Source of the DNA: Pollutimonas sp. M17
GTDB lineage: Bacteria; Pseudomonadota; Gammaproteobacteria; Burkholderiales; Burkholderiaceae_B
Direction of reading: 5' to 3'
NCBI RefSeq assembly: GCF_025836975.1
Contig: NZ_CP107548.1
Span: 2,728,001 to 2,792,000, forward strand
Length of the DNA: 64,000 bases
This document shows, in pieces, positions 38,081-47,614 of the stretch. Position numbers and translations under genes: made by a program. Positions within the stretch are counted from its first letter, which is position 1. Every line of letters begins with the position of its first letter. The notes under the pieces were generated by a model. It searched no databases. It worked only from the letters and a program-made list of their open reading frames with translations, and had not been told where the DNA came from.

Positions 38081-38752
38081 GTGCTGACGACTGCAAAACC
38101 AATATTTTCAACGCTTCGCGCCGGCCTGGCGGCCAGTGCAATAGCCCTGGCCCTGGCGGCCTGCGGCACGACCAACTGGGGTTTCCCGTATCGTCCCGAC
38201 GTCCAGCAAGGCAACTGGATCACCGCCGAGCAGGTCGCGCAGCTGCAAAAAGGCATGAGCCGCGAACAAGTCCGCTTTATTCTGGGCACCCCCACCTTGC
38301 AGGATGTCTTCCGCACCAATCGCTGGGATTACCCCTACTATAACAAGCCAGGCTACGGAGACGAACAGGAACGCAAGTTCACGGTCTGGTTCGAAGGCGA
38401 CAGCCTGGTGCGCTGGGAAGGCGACCAGCAGCCGGACCGCCAGCCATTCCAGAAAGCGGACACCGGCGCAGGCGAAGCGGGCGACGCGCAGGACGGCACG
38501 GGCAAGATCAGTTCCGATGACGCGCCCGAACAAACGTCGGCGCAAACCAGCCCCGTCGTCGATGGCTCCGGCCAGGGAAGCAACGCCCCCAATGACGGCA
38601 AGACGGCCACGGATGCCGACGCGCAGGACACTCAACCGCAGGGTGGCGCAGCGGCCCAGCCGCGCCGGCCATTGATCAACGCCAGCGAGCCGCGCACGGC
38701 CAATCCGGGGGCTCCCAATCCCGGCCGAAGCACCGCCGAGCCGCTGCGCTAA
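38081..38752 (+). CDS. bamE: BamE (SmpA/OmlA) outer-membrane lipoprotein with C-terminal extension
   Basis: A 223-residue component of the BAM complex that inserts outer-membrane proteins. GTG start at 38081 behind AGGGG. Signal peptide with lipobox LALAACG, then the BamE fold ([60 protein letters not shown]) in residues 30-120. Residues about 120-223 are a low-complexity extension rich in Asp, Gln, Pro, Gly, Thr and Ala that E. coli BamE (113 residues) lacks. Divergent from fur and followed after 13 bases by dapB. Confidence 0.95.
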   Translation: MLTTAKPIFSTLRAGLAASAIALALAACGTTNWGFPYRPDVQQGNWITAEQVAQLQKGMSREQVRFILGTPTLQDVFRTNRWDYPYYNKPGYGDEQERKFTVWFEGDSLVRWEGDQQPDRQPFQKADTGAGEAGDAQDGTGKISSDDAPEQTSAQTSPVVDGSGQGSNAPNDGKTATDADAQDTQPQGGAAAQPRRPLINASEPRTANPGAPNPGRSTAEPLR

Positions 38753-38765
38753 CAAAAGGAACACT

Positions 38766-39557
38766 ATGCGTATCGCTATCGCCGGGGCCGACGGCCGCAT
38801 GGGCCGCATGCTTATCGAAGCCGTGCTCCAAAGCCCGGATCTACAGCTGACCGCAGCGCTGGATCGCTCAGGGTCGGCCTCGATCGGCCAGGATGCCGGC
38901 GCCTTCCTCGGCCAGGAAACCGGCGCAATCATCACCGACGATCTGGACGCCTTGGCTCATGCCGATTGCCTGATCGACTTCACCCGGCCCGAAGGAACGC
39001 TGGCGCATCTGCAAGCCTGTATCAAGCACGGCACCAAATGCGTCATCGGCACCACCGGATTCGACGACCAAGGCAAGCTGGCCATACAGGCCGCCAGCCA
39101 GAAGATCGCCATCGTATTCGCGCCCAACATGAGCGTGGGCGTCAACGCCACCTTGAAGCTGCTTGAAATGGCCGCCAAGCTGCTGAACAGCGGCTACGAC
39201 GTTGAGGTATTCGAAGCCCACCATCGCAACAAGGTCGACGCCCCGTCCGGCACGGCGCTGGCCATGGGCGAGGCCGTGGCATCGGCCTGGGGCAAGAAGC
39301 TGAACGATATCGCCGACTGGGCGCGCCATGGCGAAACCGGTGCACGCGAAACCGGCAAAATCGGCTTTTCCGTCGTGCGCGGCGGCGACATCATCGGCGA
39401 TCACACCGTGTATTTTTGCGGCACGGGCGAACGCATCGAAATCACGCACCGATCCGGCAGCCGCGCCACGTACGCGCAAGGCAGCCTGCGCGCGGCCCGC
39501 TATCTGGCGCGCAAGGAATTCGGGCTGTTCGACATGCAGGACGTGCTGGCGACCTAG
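38766..39557 (+). CDS. dapB: 4-hydroxy-tetrahydrodipicolinate reductase
   Basis: A 263-residue NAD(P)H-dependent enzyme of the diaminopimelate/lysine pathway. The Rossmann start is [20 protein letters not shown], the cofactor segment [13 protein letters not shown] follows, and the catalytic/substrate region [20 protein letters not shown] is present with the conserved His-His-Lys. [20 protein letters not shown] completes the family pattern. Placed right after bamE, as in related genomes. Confidence 0.97.
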   Translation: MRIAIAGADGRMGRMLIEAVLQSPDLQLTAALDRSGSASIGQDAGAFLGQETGAIITDDLDALAHADCLIDFTRPEGTLAHLQACIKHGTKCVIGTTGFDDQGKLAIQAASQKIAIVFAPNMSVGVNATLKLLEMAAKLLNSGYDVEVFEAHHRNKVDAPSGTALAMGEAVASAWGKKLNDIADWARHGETGARETGKIGFSVVRGGDIIGDHTVYFCGTGERIEITHRSGSRATYAQGSLRAARYLARKEFGLFDMQDVLAT

Positions 39558-39696
39558 ACGTAAAGTGCCGCAGGCATTGAAAAGTTCGCGAACAGCACAT
39601 TCCCGCCTGTGCCTTGAAGATGGCGGCGCAATCTGTAGGGCTGTCATCGCGCCATAATCGGCAGTTCGCCGTTCCGAGTCTGATGGATGCAAGCCT

Positions 39697-39716
39697 AGGC
39701 CCGCCCGCGCGGGCCT
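39697..39716. terminator. Hairpin between convergent dapB and murB
   Basis: An 8-base stem, AGGCCCGC at 39697-39704 with GCGGGCCT at 39709-39716, followed on the plus strand by a T-rich stretch. It could end transcription from dapB and perhaps murB. The remaining bases of 39558-39724 show no gene. Confidence 0.65.
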
Positions 39717-39724
39717 TGTTGCTT

Positions 39725-40795
39725 TCAGCGGACCTGCACAGGCTCCTGCTCCAGGGCCACGCCGAAGCGCGCCTGGATGTCCGCCTTTATAGCGTCCGCC
39801 AATCGCTGGATGTCATGCGCATCGGCGCCGCCATGATTCACCAGCACCAGCGCCTGGCGGTCATGCACGCCCACCCGCTCCAGACGCCTGCCCTTCCAGC
39901 CGGCGCGATCGATCAGCCAACCCGCGGCCAGTTTGTAGGCGCGCCCGCCCGCTTGCTCATACGCCACCAAATCGGGATGCGCGGCTTTGAGCGCGCTGAA
40001 GGCCGCGGCATCGACAACGGGATTCTTGAAAAAACTGCCCGCGTTGCCCAATACAGCGGGATCCGGCAGCTTGCGCCGGCGCACCTCGCACACCGCATCG
40101 AATACCCGCCGCGCCGTCACCGCCGCGGCGCCTTCCTGCAAGGAAGGATGCTGACGCAAATCCGGGTAGTCGAGCGCCGGGCGCCATGCCTTGGGCAAGC
40201 GCAGGCGCAGCGCGGTAATCAGCCAGCGTCCGGGTTCCGACTGCTTGAAGAAGCTGTTGCGATACGAGAACCGGCAATCGTCCGGCCCCATTTCAAGCAG
40301 GCGGCCTGTGTGCAGGTCCCATGCGACCAGGCTGTGGAAGCGCTGGTCGAGTTCGACGCCGTAAGCGCCTATATTCTGCACTGGCGCCGCCCCCGCCGTG
40401 CCCGGTATCAACGCCAGGTTCTCCAGACCGTTCCATCCCTGGCTCACGCAATGCGCCACGAAATCGTGCCAGACTTCGCCGGCCTGCGCCTCGATGATCC
40501 ATGCGTCCTTGCTTTCGTCGACCAGTTCTATGCCCCGGGACTCCACCTTGACGACCAGGCAGTCCAGCTGCGGAGCAAGCACCACATTGCTGCCGCCGCC
40601 CAGCACCATGGCCGTGTCGTAGTGCGATGCCAGCTCGCTCAGCAGCGGCAATTGCTCCGCGGCGCTGTAACGGACAAGCGCCCTGGCCCGCGAACGCAGG
40701 CCGAGTGTGTTTAGAGAGGTCAGATCCTGGTCGTGAACTTGCAGCAAAGGGGGTCCTGCCGGTGAAGAAGTTTCGAGGAAAATCGCTGAAGGCAT
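39725..40795 (-). CDS. murB: UDP-N-acetylenolpyruvoylglucosamine reductase
   Basis: A 356-residue FAD enzyme that reduces UDP-GlcNAc-enolpyruvate to UDP-MurNAc in peptidoglycan synthesis. It has the FAD-binding [33 protein letters not shown], the substrate loop [20 protein letters not shown] and the catalytic ser-containing [20 protein letters not shown], in the type I (E. coli-like) layout. The start at 40795 has GAGGT at a good distance; an ATG two codons upstream is possible. Confidence 0.96.
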   Translation of the reverse strand: MPSAIFLETSSPAGPPLLQVHDQDLTSLNTLGLRSRARALVRYSAAEQLPLLSELASHYDTAMVLGGGSNVVLAPQLDCLVVKVESRGIELVDESKDAWIIEAQAGEVWHDFVAHCVSQGWNGLENLALIPGTAGAAPVQNIGAYGVELDQRFHSLVAWDLHTGRLLEMGPDDCRFSYRNSFFKQSEPGRWLITALRLRLPKAWRPALDYPDLRQHPSLQEGAAAVTARRVFDAVCEVRRRKLPDPAVLGNAGSFFKNPVVDAAAFSALKAAHPDLVAYEQAGGRAYKLAAGWLIDRAGWKGRRLERVGVHDRQALVLVNHGGADAHDIQRLADAIKADIQARFGVALEQEPVQVR

Positions 40796-41110
40796 AAGCA
40801 TACCTCGTCATGCCGTTTCTTCGACGGGCGGTTGGCCCTCTGTATTTGCAGAATAAAAGCAGCAGGCCCTGCTTGACAGCCATGGGAGCAATCGTGCTAT
40901 TATCTTGGTCTTGGCTGAATATTGATTTATTTAGATCCAGGCGCATCGTACGGCACGTTTATCGCGGCGGGTTTTGAAAACATGCTTTGATAGACAGGGG
41001 TGCAAAAAGTCCGACTCGGATGATTTGCATGGCCAGAAAAAAGTGCTTATAATGCGAGGCTTCTTTCAGCAGCGGTTCACACCGCAATGAATGAAGCAGG
41101 CAGTAAATAT
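40796..41110. other. Intergenic region upstream of tRNA-Gly
   Basis: About 315 bases with no gene. It contains the tRNA promoter (listed separately) and a second promoter-like pair, TTGACA at 40873-40878 with an AT-rich CTATTATC near 40896-40905, of unknown target. Confidence 0.5.
41025..41053 (+). promoter_or_regulatory. Promoter of tRNA-Gly
   Basis: A near-consensus sigma-70 promoter: -35 TTGCAT at 41025-41030, a 17-base spacer, and -10 TATAAT at 41048-41053, followed by a GC-rich discriminator typical of stable RNA genes. It lies 58 bases before the tRNA. Confidence 0.85.
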
Positions 41111-41186
41111 GCGGGAGTAGCTCAGTTGGTAGAGCGCAACCTTGCCAAGGTTGAGGTCGCGAGTTCGAGACTCGTCTCCCGCTCCA
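41111..41186 (+). tRNA. tRNA-Gly (anticodon GCC)
   Basis: 76 bases including the encoded CCA. The acceptor stem GCGGGAG pairs with CTCCCGC, the D-arm contains AGCTCAGTTGGTAGAGC, the anticodon stem-loop is AACCTTGCCAAGGTT with anticodon GCC, and the T-arm is GCGAGTTCGAGACTCGT. All four helices form. Its 3' end is the left attachment-like site of the island that follows. Confidence 0.97.
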
Positions 41187-41192
41187 GATTCT
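41173..41192 (+). repeat. Left island boundary (attL-like), tRNA-Gly 3' end
   Basis: 20 bases covering the last 14 bases of tRNA-Gly plus 6 more. They match 51281-51300 at 18 of 20 positions; a following hairpin is duplicated too. Integration at a tRNA 3' end is the classic pattern of genomic islands. Confidence 0.75.
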
Positions 41193-41224
41193 AAAAAGGC
41201 CCAAACTTCGGTTTGGGCCTTTTT
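41193..41224 (+). terminator. Terminator of tRNA-Gly
   Basis: A 14-base perfect stem with loop TTCG (arms at 41193-41206 and 41211-41224) and T run, directly after the tRNA. A structurally conserved copy lies at 51302-51333. Confidence 0.93.
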
Positions 41225-41787
41225 GCGTTTGGTGGTTTCGTTCTTGCGGTTTGGTTGAGTGACTGCTTACGACTGAAACGGACTTTCTTCTTTTCATTTC
41301 TCTCGCAGCCATAGCTCGGCGAACCATGAGCGCAAGTAAAGCATGTCGCGGTATTAAGTAGGTCGAGTTCTGCTATCGCGAATCAACGAGCAGCGGTAGT
41401 GGGAGTTCCATTTGGACCCCAGACGGGGTCAAGCAAGGGGGCTGTCCTCTTCGGGGTAGACGAAAGGATCGCCAAGGACCTGGATAAAAGGCAGGGCTCA
41501 ATTTGCCTATGGTGTCGGGCAGATCACACTGGCTGCGCGCCATTTCCAGTGCTTCGTTGAAACGGTAGTAGCAATAAGAAAGTGAGATCAGCAGTTGATC
41601 CGCGACATATTGCATCTTGTTGCGGTGATGCTGCAGAAGATATAGGTATGCACCGGCTCTTGATTCATGTGACTCGGGTTTGTACGTCGTCGTGTGCAGG
41701 TCTCAGCGTTGAAACTATAGTTTATTGCAGGCACCATTTTGACGTACAATTATGGTCTGCCTATTTACAGATGTGGAGGTATTTGCT
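41225..41787. other. Left flank of the island, no recognisable gene
   Basis: About 560 bases. A minus-strand frame of 80 codons (41373-41615) gives no recognisable domain and may be a gene remnant. A hairpin GACCCC/GGGGTC lies near 41415-41430. The last 60 bases hold the TacAT promoter. No integrase fragment was recognised. Confidence 0.45.
41733..41767 (+). promoter_or_regulatory. TacAT promoter with overlapping inverted repeat
   Basis: -35 TTGACG at 41739-41744, 17-base spacer, -10 TATTTA at 41762-41767. The inverted repeat ACCAT at 41733-41737 with ATGGT at 41752-41756 overlaps it, a suitable place for autorepression by the antitoxin-toxin complex. Confidence 0.6.
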
Positions 41788-42075
41788 ATGAGTGCAGCGA
41801 CCGATACCAAACAGGAACGCATTAATTTGCGGCTGGAGCAGGGTGCTAAGCAGGTACTGGAGCGTGCCGCGCGTTTCGAGGGAAAAACGGTCAGCAGTTT
41901 TATCCTGACCAGTGCCCTGGCGTATGCTGAAAAAACCATTGACGCGCACGAAACCATGCGCCTGAACAGGCAGGATTCCGAGGCGTTCTTCAATGCCCTG
42001 GTCAAGCCTGTACGACTCAACAAGAGGCTGGCCGCCGCCCTCAAGGAACATGAGCAACGCGTGACCAGCAAATGA
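41788..42075 (+). CDS. TacA-like antitoxin (DUF1778, ribbon-helix-helix)
   Basis: A 95-residue antitoxin. The N-terminal ribbon-helix-helix is in ERINLRLEQGAKQVLERAAR, then FEGKTVSSFILTSALAYAEK, followed by a toxin-binding C-terminal segment (FFNALVKPVRLNKRLAAALK). The ATG at 41788 has GGAGG upstream. Its stop overlaps the start of the GNAT toxin gene by 4 bases. DUF1778 antitoxins bind and neutralise acetyltransferase toxins and repress the operon. Confidence 0.93.
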   Translation: MSAATDTKQERINLRLEQGAKQVLERAARFEGKTVSSFILTSALAYAEKTIDAHETMRLNRQDSEAFFNALVKPVRLNKRLAAALKEHEQRVTSK

Positions 42076-42575
42076 CCGACTATTCGTCTCTGTTCATCTC
42101 AGCGCTAGACGGGAGCCACGAGAGATCCGGCTTTCACTGTGGTGTGCCTTCGCTGGATAATTATCTCCACAAACAGGCTAGCCAGGATGTGAAGCGCCGC
42201 ATCAGTCGCGTATTTGTTGCGACGACACCAGCGAATCCGCACACCATCGTGGGCTATTACACATTGTCCACGCTTTCGATTGAACTCGATCAGTTGCCTG
42301 ACAGTGTCGCCCGCAAGTTGCCTCGACATCCGGTCCCGGCGGCATTGCTGGGTAGGCTTGCTGTCGATCAGCAAGCCCGTGGCCATGGTGTGGGCAGAAT
42401 GCTGTTGGTCAATGCCATTCAGCGCACGTTGGCAGTCAGCGACCAGATCGCCATTTATGCCATGATCGTCGATGCCATAGACGAGCAGGCACGTAGCTTC
42501 TATGAGCAGTTTGGCTTCTCGCTGCTGGACTCGGGCGGTCATCGCCGGTTGTTTCTGCCGCTGAAGTCTGTTTAA
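42072..42575 (+). CDS. TacT-like GNAT toxin (tRNA acetyltransferase)
   Basis: A 167-residue GNAT protein of the type that acetylates aminoacyl-tRNA and blocks translation. It shows the family's FHCGVPSLDNYLHKQASQDV near the start, the acetyl-CoA loop LGRLAVDQQARGHGVGRMLL and the catalytic Tyr region ARSFYEQFGFSLLDSGGHRR. Overlaps its antitoxin gene by 4 bases. Likely stabilises the island; it is complete and looks functional. Confidence 0.93.
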   Translation: MTDYSSLFISALDGSHERSGFHCGVPSLDNYLHKQASQDVKRRISRVFVATTPANPHTIVGYYTLSTLSIELDQLPDSVARKLPRHPVPAALLGRLAVDQQARGHGVGRMLLVNAIQRTLAVSDQIAIYAMIVDAIDEQARSFYEQFGFSLLDSGGHRRLFLPLKSV

Positions 42576-42639
42576 CGTAAAAGTGGGACACCCTCAGCGG
42601 AAAAGCATCAGGGCGCCAAGTCAAGTTTCTCGCATATGT

Positions 42640-42906
42640 TTATATTGACTGCCCCACAACGTTGACTTGCAGTGCCACACCCAACCGCCGGCACACGACG
42701 CCAAAACTCGCTGCCAAGTTATCCATGCTGGGATTACCCTTGGACGAGAGCATTCGGCTCAGGCTCTTTCTTGGGCAACCGATTTGGATGGCGAACTGCT
42801 CGCACCCCAGAGGCGCGCTGTTTCGGCCTCCGTTCAGAAACAGTGTGGCCGCTTCGTCGAGCAGCGCACGGGCCTTCACCTCTGCGCTGTTCGTTCTCGA
42901 CGCCAC
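42640..42906 (-). CDS. Orphan antitoxin-like HTH regulator
   Basis: An 88-residue protein with GTG start at 42906. The HTH pattern (CEQFAIQIGCPRKSLSRMLS, then SKGNPSMDNLAASFGVVCRR) and the ending LGVALQVNV are typical of XRE/HigA-like antitoxins. No toxin gene flanks it, so it is either a solo regulator or the remains of a lost pair. It lies 78 bases downstream of jetD on the same strand and could be part of the same transcript. Confidence 0.6.
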   Translation of the reverse strand: MASRTNSAEVKARALLDEAATLFLNGGRNSAPLGCEQFAIQIGCPRKSLSRMLSSKGNPSMDNLAASFGVVCRRLGVALQVNVVGQSI

Positions 42907-42984
42907 ATCTTCTGATGTAACCGGTGCTCAGGGTAAGCCGCCAAGCAACTAACTGATAGCCTATTGCTACCACAATGGCTCGGT

Positions 42985-44154
42985 TTACGTTAGCCCTTCC
43001 TGCTCCACCGTAAAGCCAGCCGCCACTACAGCCTCACCCAACGTCGCCCATCCGGCCGCGTCAGCAAAATGGCGAATGCGCCCCAGAACGTAGGGAGTCG
43101 CCTTACGGCGCACTTCGACGGGAACATCATCTGGATGCATCCGCCAGGGCTGCAATGTATGGCCGGCAGCCAGCGCCTCACGAGCCAGTGCCGCGGCGAT
43201 TCGGAAACCACCCTCATCAACATCACCCCAGTGAAGGACTGGCGTTGCCTTAGGCGCTGCCTGAAGAAGCCTGACGTACATTGCTCGCCAGGCTGGTGAA
43301 GGCATTCCCGCGGTGTAAATGAGTAGCACGTCCTCGTTGCAACGGCGCTTCGCCTCGCTGTGGAACGTCGTCAAGTTCTCGATGGTCATCACCTGGCGCG
43401 GAAAGGTTTCTAAGCTCCGCACGGTGGCAGCCGGTAGCCCTACGTAGGGTATGTCAAGGAAAGCCGACGCTCGCTCCCTGATAATGACTACGTTGCCGGC
43501 AAGTAGCACGGGATGCTCTTCGCGGAACAGGCCCAATTCCTCCCAAACAGCAGTGGGTTCACGGGGCACTGCTTCAACGCTACCGCATAACAGCACATCG
43601 ATTGGGCCAACTAGCTTCTCGATGCGTTTGCTGTCCTTGAAGATGCGGTAGCTCGCCTCGCGAATTGGGGCCGAGATTGCATCCGCCGACACATTAATCG
43701 CGGAGTCAATAACCGTCACTGCATCTACCCAGTCCTGCGCTGACGCTGGCGTTAACGTCCGAACAGTGCGCAACTGGGACCAACGCTGCATAACGTCATT
43801 GAGCACAGGGAAGCGCTCCAGGTACGGCGCAAACTGCATTGCGACGCTGGTCAGTACGTCGCCCAGTGGCGTACGGCCTAGAAACTCAGCCAAGACCCTC
43901 GGATCGACGAGAGCCACCCGCGTGATAAAACCGTTTCCCTCCTGAGGATCGTCCCACGTCAGGCTGACAGCGCCCTGGGCTCGTGCCGCCTGCATCGTGG
44001 TCTCGAAAGACTCCTTGGCCTGCAATACCCTTTCGCTACGGTAGGCCGCGAGATTGGACCGCGTAAGCGCCGCCGCTCGCGAACGGACGCCCGCGTTAGC
44101 CTTGTCTGCGTCGCGGAGCAGCTTCTCGAGCAACTGACGTGCGCGTTCATCCAT
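42985..44154 (-). CDS. jetD: Wadjet JetD, TOPRIM-like nuclease subunit (DUF3322/DUF2220)
   Basis: A 389-residue protein. The C-terminal half has the TOPRIM-like metal site: a Glu in VMTIENLTTFHSEAK and the DxD of HWGDVDEGGFRI at about residues 311-313. In Wadjet systems JetD cuts small circular DNA after the JetABC SMC complex has extruded it, which blocks plasmid transformation. It is the last gene of the operon, 4 bases after jetC. The residues needed for cutting appear present. Confidence 0.9.
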   Translation of the reverse strand: MDERARQLLEKLLRDADKANAGVRSRAAALTRSNLAAYRSERVLQAKESFETTMQAARAQGAVSLTWDDPQEGNGFITRVALVDPRVLAEFLGRTPLGDVLTSVAMQFAPYLERFPVLNDVMQRWSQLRTVRTLTPASAQDWVDAVTVIDSAINVSADAISAPIREASYRIFKDSKRIEKLVGPIDVLLCGSVEAVPREPTAVWEELGLFREEHPVLLAGNVVIIRERASAFLDIPYVGLPAATVRSLETFPRQVMTIENLTTFHSEAKRRCNEDVLLIYTAGMPSPAWRAMYVRLLQAAPKATPVLHWGDVDEGGFRIAAALAREALAAGHTLQPWRMHPDDVPVEVRRKATPYVLGRIRHFADAAGWATLGEAVVAAGFTVEQEGLT

Positions 44155-44158
44155 CGCG

Positions 44159-47100
44159 TCAGATTTCCTTCACCATCGCCGAAACGTGGGCCATGCCCTG
44201 ATGCATGACCGCAAGCTCCTGTTCGATCAGCTCAGGATTGAACTCGGGCAAGTCAGAACGGAACAGTGCCCGGGTCTCCGGTAGAACTTCCCGGCCCTCA
44301 ATCATAACGGCGTTGTTGTCGACGTCGCGCAGGATGTCGTAGTAGCGATGCAGGAATGCTGTCAGGATGCCAAGGTTCTCGCCAGGACTGGCCATGAAAA
44401 CCTGCAGACCCAACTCCTCCAAATAGCGCATCGTGGCGATGATGTTGGTCGGATCCATCTTGTTGAAGGCCTCATCAAGCAGCATCAGCCGCAGACCGTC
44501 TTTTTGACCACGGTCGAGGCGGTATGCAGACGCCAGCGCCGCTCCGGCGATGACATAGAGCGGCGCGCGGTGTTCCCCGCCGGAGCCTGGACCCAGGCGC
44601 TTGCTGAGGTGGCCAACGACCTTTGACATCTTGGTCAACGGATCCTCGCGCAGGATCTCGATGTCGAACTCGAAGAATTCACGGTAGTCATCCAGAGGGC
44701 TGCGCACACCGGTGGCACCGGGCGCAATCTTCTCTTCAAGCAGCGCATGAAATTCTTCGGGAAGTTCGCCAGGACCGCCGAGCAGGTCTTCTGCCGGGCC
44801 ATAGGCCGCGACGTTCTTCACGAACTTGAGCAGCGAATCCAATTGCGGCCGAGCTACCCGCCGGAATTGATAGCGCTCACCGTTCGAGAAGGTCGGGCAC
44901 TCGCGCAGCACCGCGTTCAGCCGGTCCATGGTCTCCCTCAGCCACTCCAGGTTGTTGCTGAGCGCAATTGCCACATCATTGCGGAAGGTCTCCTGTGAGG
45001 TTCGGTAGGCCGCATCCATGTCTTCCTTGAAGGGGGCGAGTTGGGTGTCGTTCAACTGCTTAAGCAAGTCCTTCAACCAGCTCCAAGCCGTCAACCAGTC
45101 GGTGGCAATTTCTTGCGGCGCATGCTCTCGGTATTTCTGCAGAAAGATGCCCAACTCTTTGGTGCCTGCATTAATGGCTGCAGCCATGCGCCGTCGGCAG
45201 AAACCTTCTTGTTCGACCGAGTGCCGTTCCATGGCAGAGTAGGCGCTGTCATACTTATCGAGAAGTGCATCCCACTGCCGAGCTTCGAAGTCCTTCTCAA
45301 CCTCGGGGTGCTGCCGTGCCTCCGTGACCGCAGCATGGGCAGCCTCGACTGCAGCTTTCGCAATCGTTTCGCGAGCCTTGCACTGCGTGTGTTGTTCCTT
45401 TGCGCGCCCAATCTCCCGAGCCACCTCCCGAAGGCAGCTTTCGGCCACAGAAGCACGCTGTGATGCCTCCGCCTCTTCCACGCCGAGGCGTACATAGTCC
45501 TCGTCCGCCGCCTCCTTCAATAGCTCGGTTTTGTTGACAACCTCATGGCGGGCCTCGGCCATGGCGCTCCATGCTTCACCCACGTACTTCAGGGCGGACT
45601 CTTCGTGAGCCGCCTGCCGCAGTACGTCAACCAATCCGTTCAATGCCCGCTCTTGGACTTCTAAATCCCGAATTTTCTTCTGCGCACGCGCCAACTCATC
45701 TTGAACCGCGCTACGGTAGTTGGTGCTGCTAGCACCAATCCGGAACTGGGTCGGCGATACGGGGCGTAACCGCTCGATTTCGCCACCAGACACCAGCATT
45801 CCATCTGTGGTGAGGGTACGTTGCCCGGCAAGCGCCTCGCTGTCGCTTGATGCGCAGCGCAAATCGCCGAACTGGCGCTGCAGATAAGCGACAGCTGCCG
45901 GATTGTCGCCGTCGATGAGCCCGGCGACAGAACCCTGCTCGAACCGCTTACCAAGAGCTTGGCGGCTTTCCATGGCAATCTTGGCGCCATAGACAGCCTG
46001 TGAACCCGTAAGGCCACGGTAAATGCGGAAAGCATCCTTCTCCTGGTCGGCAGAAACCAGCAGCGCCTCCATGTTACGCTTCAGGTACGCCTCAATGACC
46101 GGTTGCCAATCTGGATCGATAATGCGTACCAGGTCGCAAACCGGCGTTGCTTGAATGCCATGATCCCCCAGTTCTGTAAGTAGCCGCTGAACCTCGGACG
46201 AGAGCGGAGGCCGGCCTGCTCGAACACGCTTCAGGCTCTCCTGGGCTTGCCGCTCCGCCTCGCGTGCGTCATCGAGGCTCCGCTTGAGCACCCCGCCTTG
46301 ACTGAACAACTCCTTGAATGCAGCCTGCGCCGTCTTGAGCGCCGGGCGTAGTGCTGCTACGACCTCCTCCCGAGCTATCGCGTCCTCGGCCACTTGGCTC
46401 CGTAACTGATCCATTGAACTCGCCGCCGCTTGTAGTTCGGACGTTTGCACCTTTAAGAAATCAGATCCCACAGCCTCATTTAACGCTCGTCGCACCAACT
46501 GAATGTTATTGACGATCTCAGTACGCTTTGCCTGTGCGCGGCCCTTCGCAGCCTGGATTGAGGTCTGCAGTGCGCCATAGTCCTTGTGAGCCGCATGCGC
46601 CTCGCGCTGTACGCGTGCCCGCTCTGCAGCTGCCTTCGCCTCGTTGGCCTCGTTCTCCAAGGAAGACTCCTTGGCCTCACAGTCCTGCACGGCTTGCGCC
46701 GCGTTTTCCGTGGCGATGAGAGCCTGCTCCAGCGCTTCGCCCGCTACTTGGGCGGCAGCCGTCTTCGAGAGAGCATTCCAGGTCACGGCGCGTTGGGATT
46801 CATCCGATGCCTTTTCGTATTCGATGCCGACGCGCTCACCGTCAGCGATCTTGGCCTCCACTTGCGCGACCATTTCCGCCAAACGCCGAAAAGATTCAGT
46901 GACCTCCTTGAACTTTTTGATGTTCGTGGGTCGAGCCTCCAGCACGTCATTGCGGACAATCTGATCGACCGGTTTATCGAAACGCATGCGTAGGGCGAAG
47001 CGAAAAGCGCGGCTGAAAGCTTCCGGTGCTGGGGCGCTACCGGCGGAGCCTCGCAGAGCCAGCAAGGCCGCTCGGATGTACCGCTCAGAATCAGTGTAGA

Positions 47101-47614
47101 GCGGATCCTGACCTGAAACCTTGGAGCGCTCGATTAGCTGGTGCCGGAACGTCGCCCAGGTCCGCGGCCGCTGCTCGCCATCGACCATCTCGAGATGATC
47201 GCCTAGAGACAGCTCAACATCTGGCAGAATGTAGCGCCCCTGCACATCATGACCATCCCGGTCGGCAGAGGCATACAGGCACACCCCCATGGACAGCGGA
47301 GCGCCGGTTTCGGTATCCCGCCAGATCAGAGTGATATAAGTTGTCGCGTTGTCACGCGCCCGATGCTCCGGGCTCTCGCCATACTGCCCGAGACAATAAG
47401 CGCGCAACGAACGGGTCGTCGCCTGTTCATCAGCCTGCGCATTGAGCGCGACCAGGCGGCTATTGGCGCCGAGCATGGCAATTTGCACCGCATCAAGCAG
47501 CGAACTCTTGCCGCTGCCGTTCGGACCAAAAATACCCGTGATTTCTCCTAGCTGAACATCCTGCTGCTCGAAGAGGAAGAACTGCACCACCCTGATTCGC
47601 TCGAGATACTTCAT
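44159..47614 (-). CDS. jetC: Wadjet JetC, SMC/MukB-like ATPase
   Basis: An 1151-residue SMC protein. Walker A GIFGPNGSGKSSLLDAVQIA is at about residues 30-38, followed by two long coiled-coil arms around a hinge near residues 480-640 (HGIQATPVCDLVRIIDPDWQ, LTTDGMLVSGGEIERLRPVS). The C-terminal head has the signature-like GSGGEHRAPLYVIAGAALAS and Walker B LRLMLLDEAFNKMDPTNIIA. With JetA (kleisin) and JetB it forms a condensin-like DNA-extruding complex. The start overlaps the jetB stop by 4 bases. Complete, with both ATPase halves intact. Confidence 0.95.
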   Translation of the reverse strand: MKYLERIRVVQFFLFEQQDVQLGEITGIFGPNGSGKSSLLDAVQIAMLGANSRLVALNAQADEQATTRSLRAYCLGQYGESPEHRARDNATTYITLIWRDTETGAPLSMGVCLYASADRDGHDVQGRYILPDVELSLGDHLEMVDGEQRPRTWATFRHQLIERSKVSGQDPLYTDSERYIRAALLALRGSAGSAPAPEAFSRAFRFALRMRFDKPVDQIVRNDVLEARPTNIKKFKEVTESFRRLAEMVAQVEAKIADGERVGIEYEKASDESQRAVTWNALSKTAAAQVAGEALEQALIATENAAQAVQDCEAKESSLENEANEAKAAAERARVQREAHAAHKDYGALQTSIQAAKGRAQAKRTEIVNNIQLVRRALNEAVGSDFLKVQTSELQAAASSMDQLRSQVAEDAIAREEVVAALRPALKTAQAAFKELFSQGGVLKRSLDDAREAERQAQESLKRVRAGRPPLSSEVQRLLTELGDHGIQATPVCDLVRIIDPDWQPVIEAYLKRNMEALLVSADQEKDAFRIYRGLTGSQAVYGAKIAMESRQALGKRFEQGSVAGLIDGDNPAAVAYLQRQFGDLRCASSDSEALAGQRTLTTDGMLVSGGEIERLRPVSPTQFRIGASSTNYRSAVQDELARAQKKIRDLEVQERALNGLVDVLRQAAHEESALKYVGEAWSAMAEARHEVVNKTELLKEAADEDYVRLGVEEAEASQRASVAESCLREVAREIGRAKEQHTQCKARETIAKAAVEAAHAAVTEARQHPEVEKDFEARQWDALLDKYDSAYSAMERHSVEQEGFCRRRMAAAINAGTKELGIFLQKYREHAPQEIATDWLTAWSWLKDLLKQLNDTQLAPFKEDMDAAYRTSQETFRNDVAIALSNNLEWLRETMDRLNAVLRECPTFSNGERYQFRRVARPQLDSLLKFVKNVAAYGPAEDLLGGPGELPEEFHALLEEKIAPGATGVRSPLDDYREFFEFDIEILREDPLTKMSKVVGHLSKRLGPGSGGEHRAPLYVIAGAALASAYRLDRGQKDGLRLMLLDEAFNKMDPTNIIATMRYLEELGLQVFMASPGENLGILTAFLHRYYDILRDVDNNAVMIEGREVLPETRALFRSDLPEFNPELIEQELAVMHQGMAHVSAMVKEI

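Noticed and set aside
41373-41615. An 80-codon minus-strand frame at the left end of the island
   Set aside because: No recognised domain and no clear ribosome site; I treat it as a possible remnant only.
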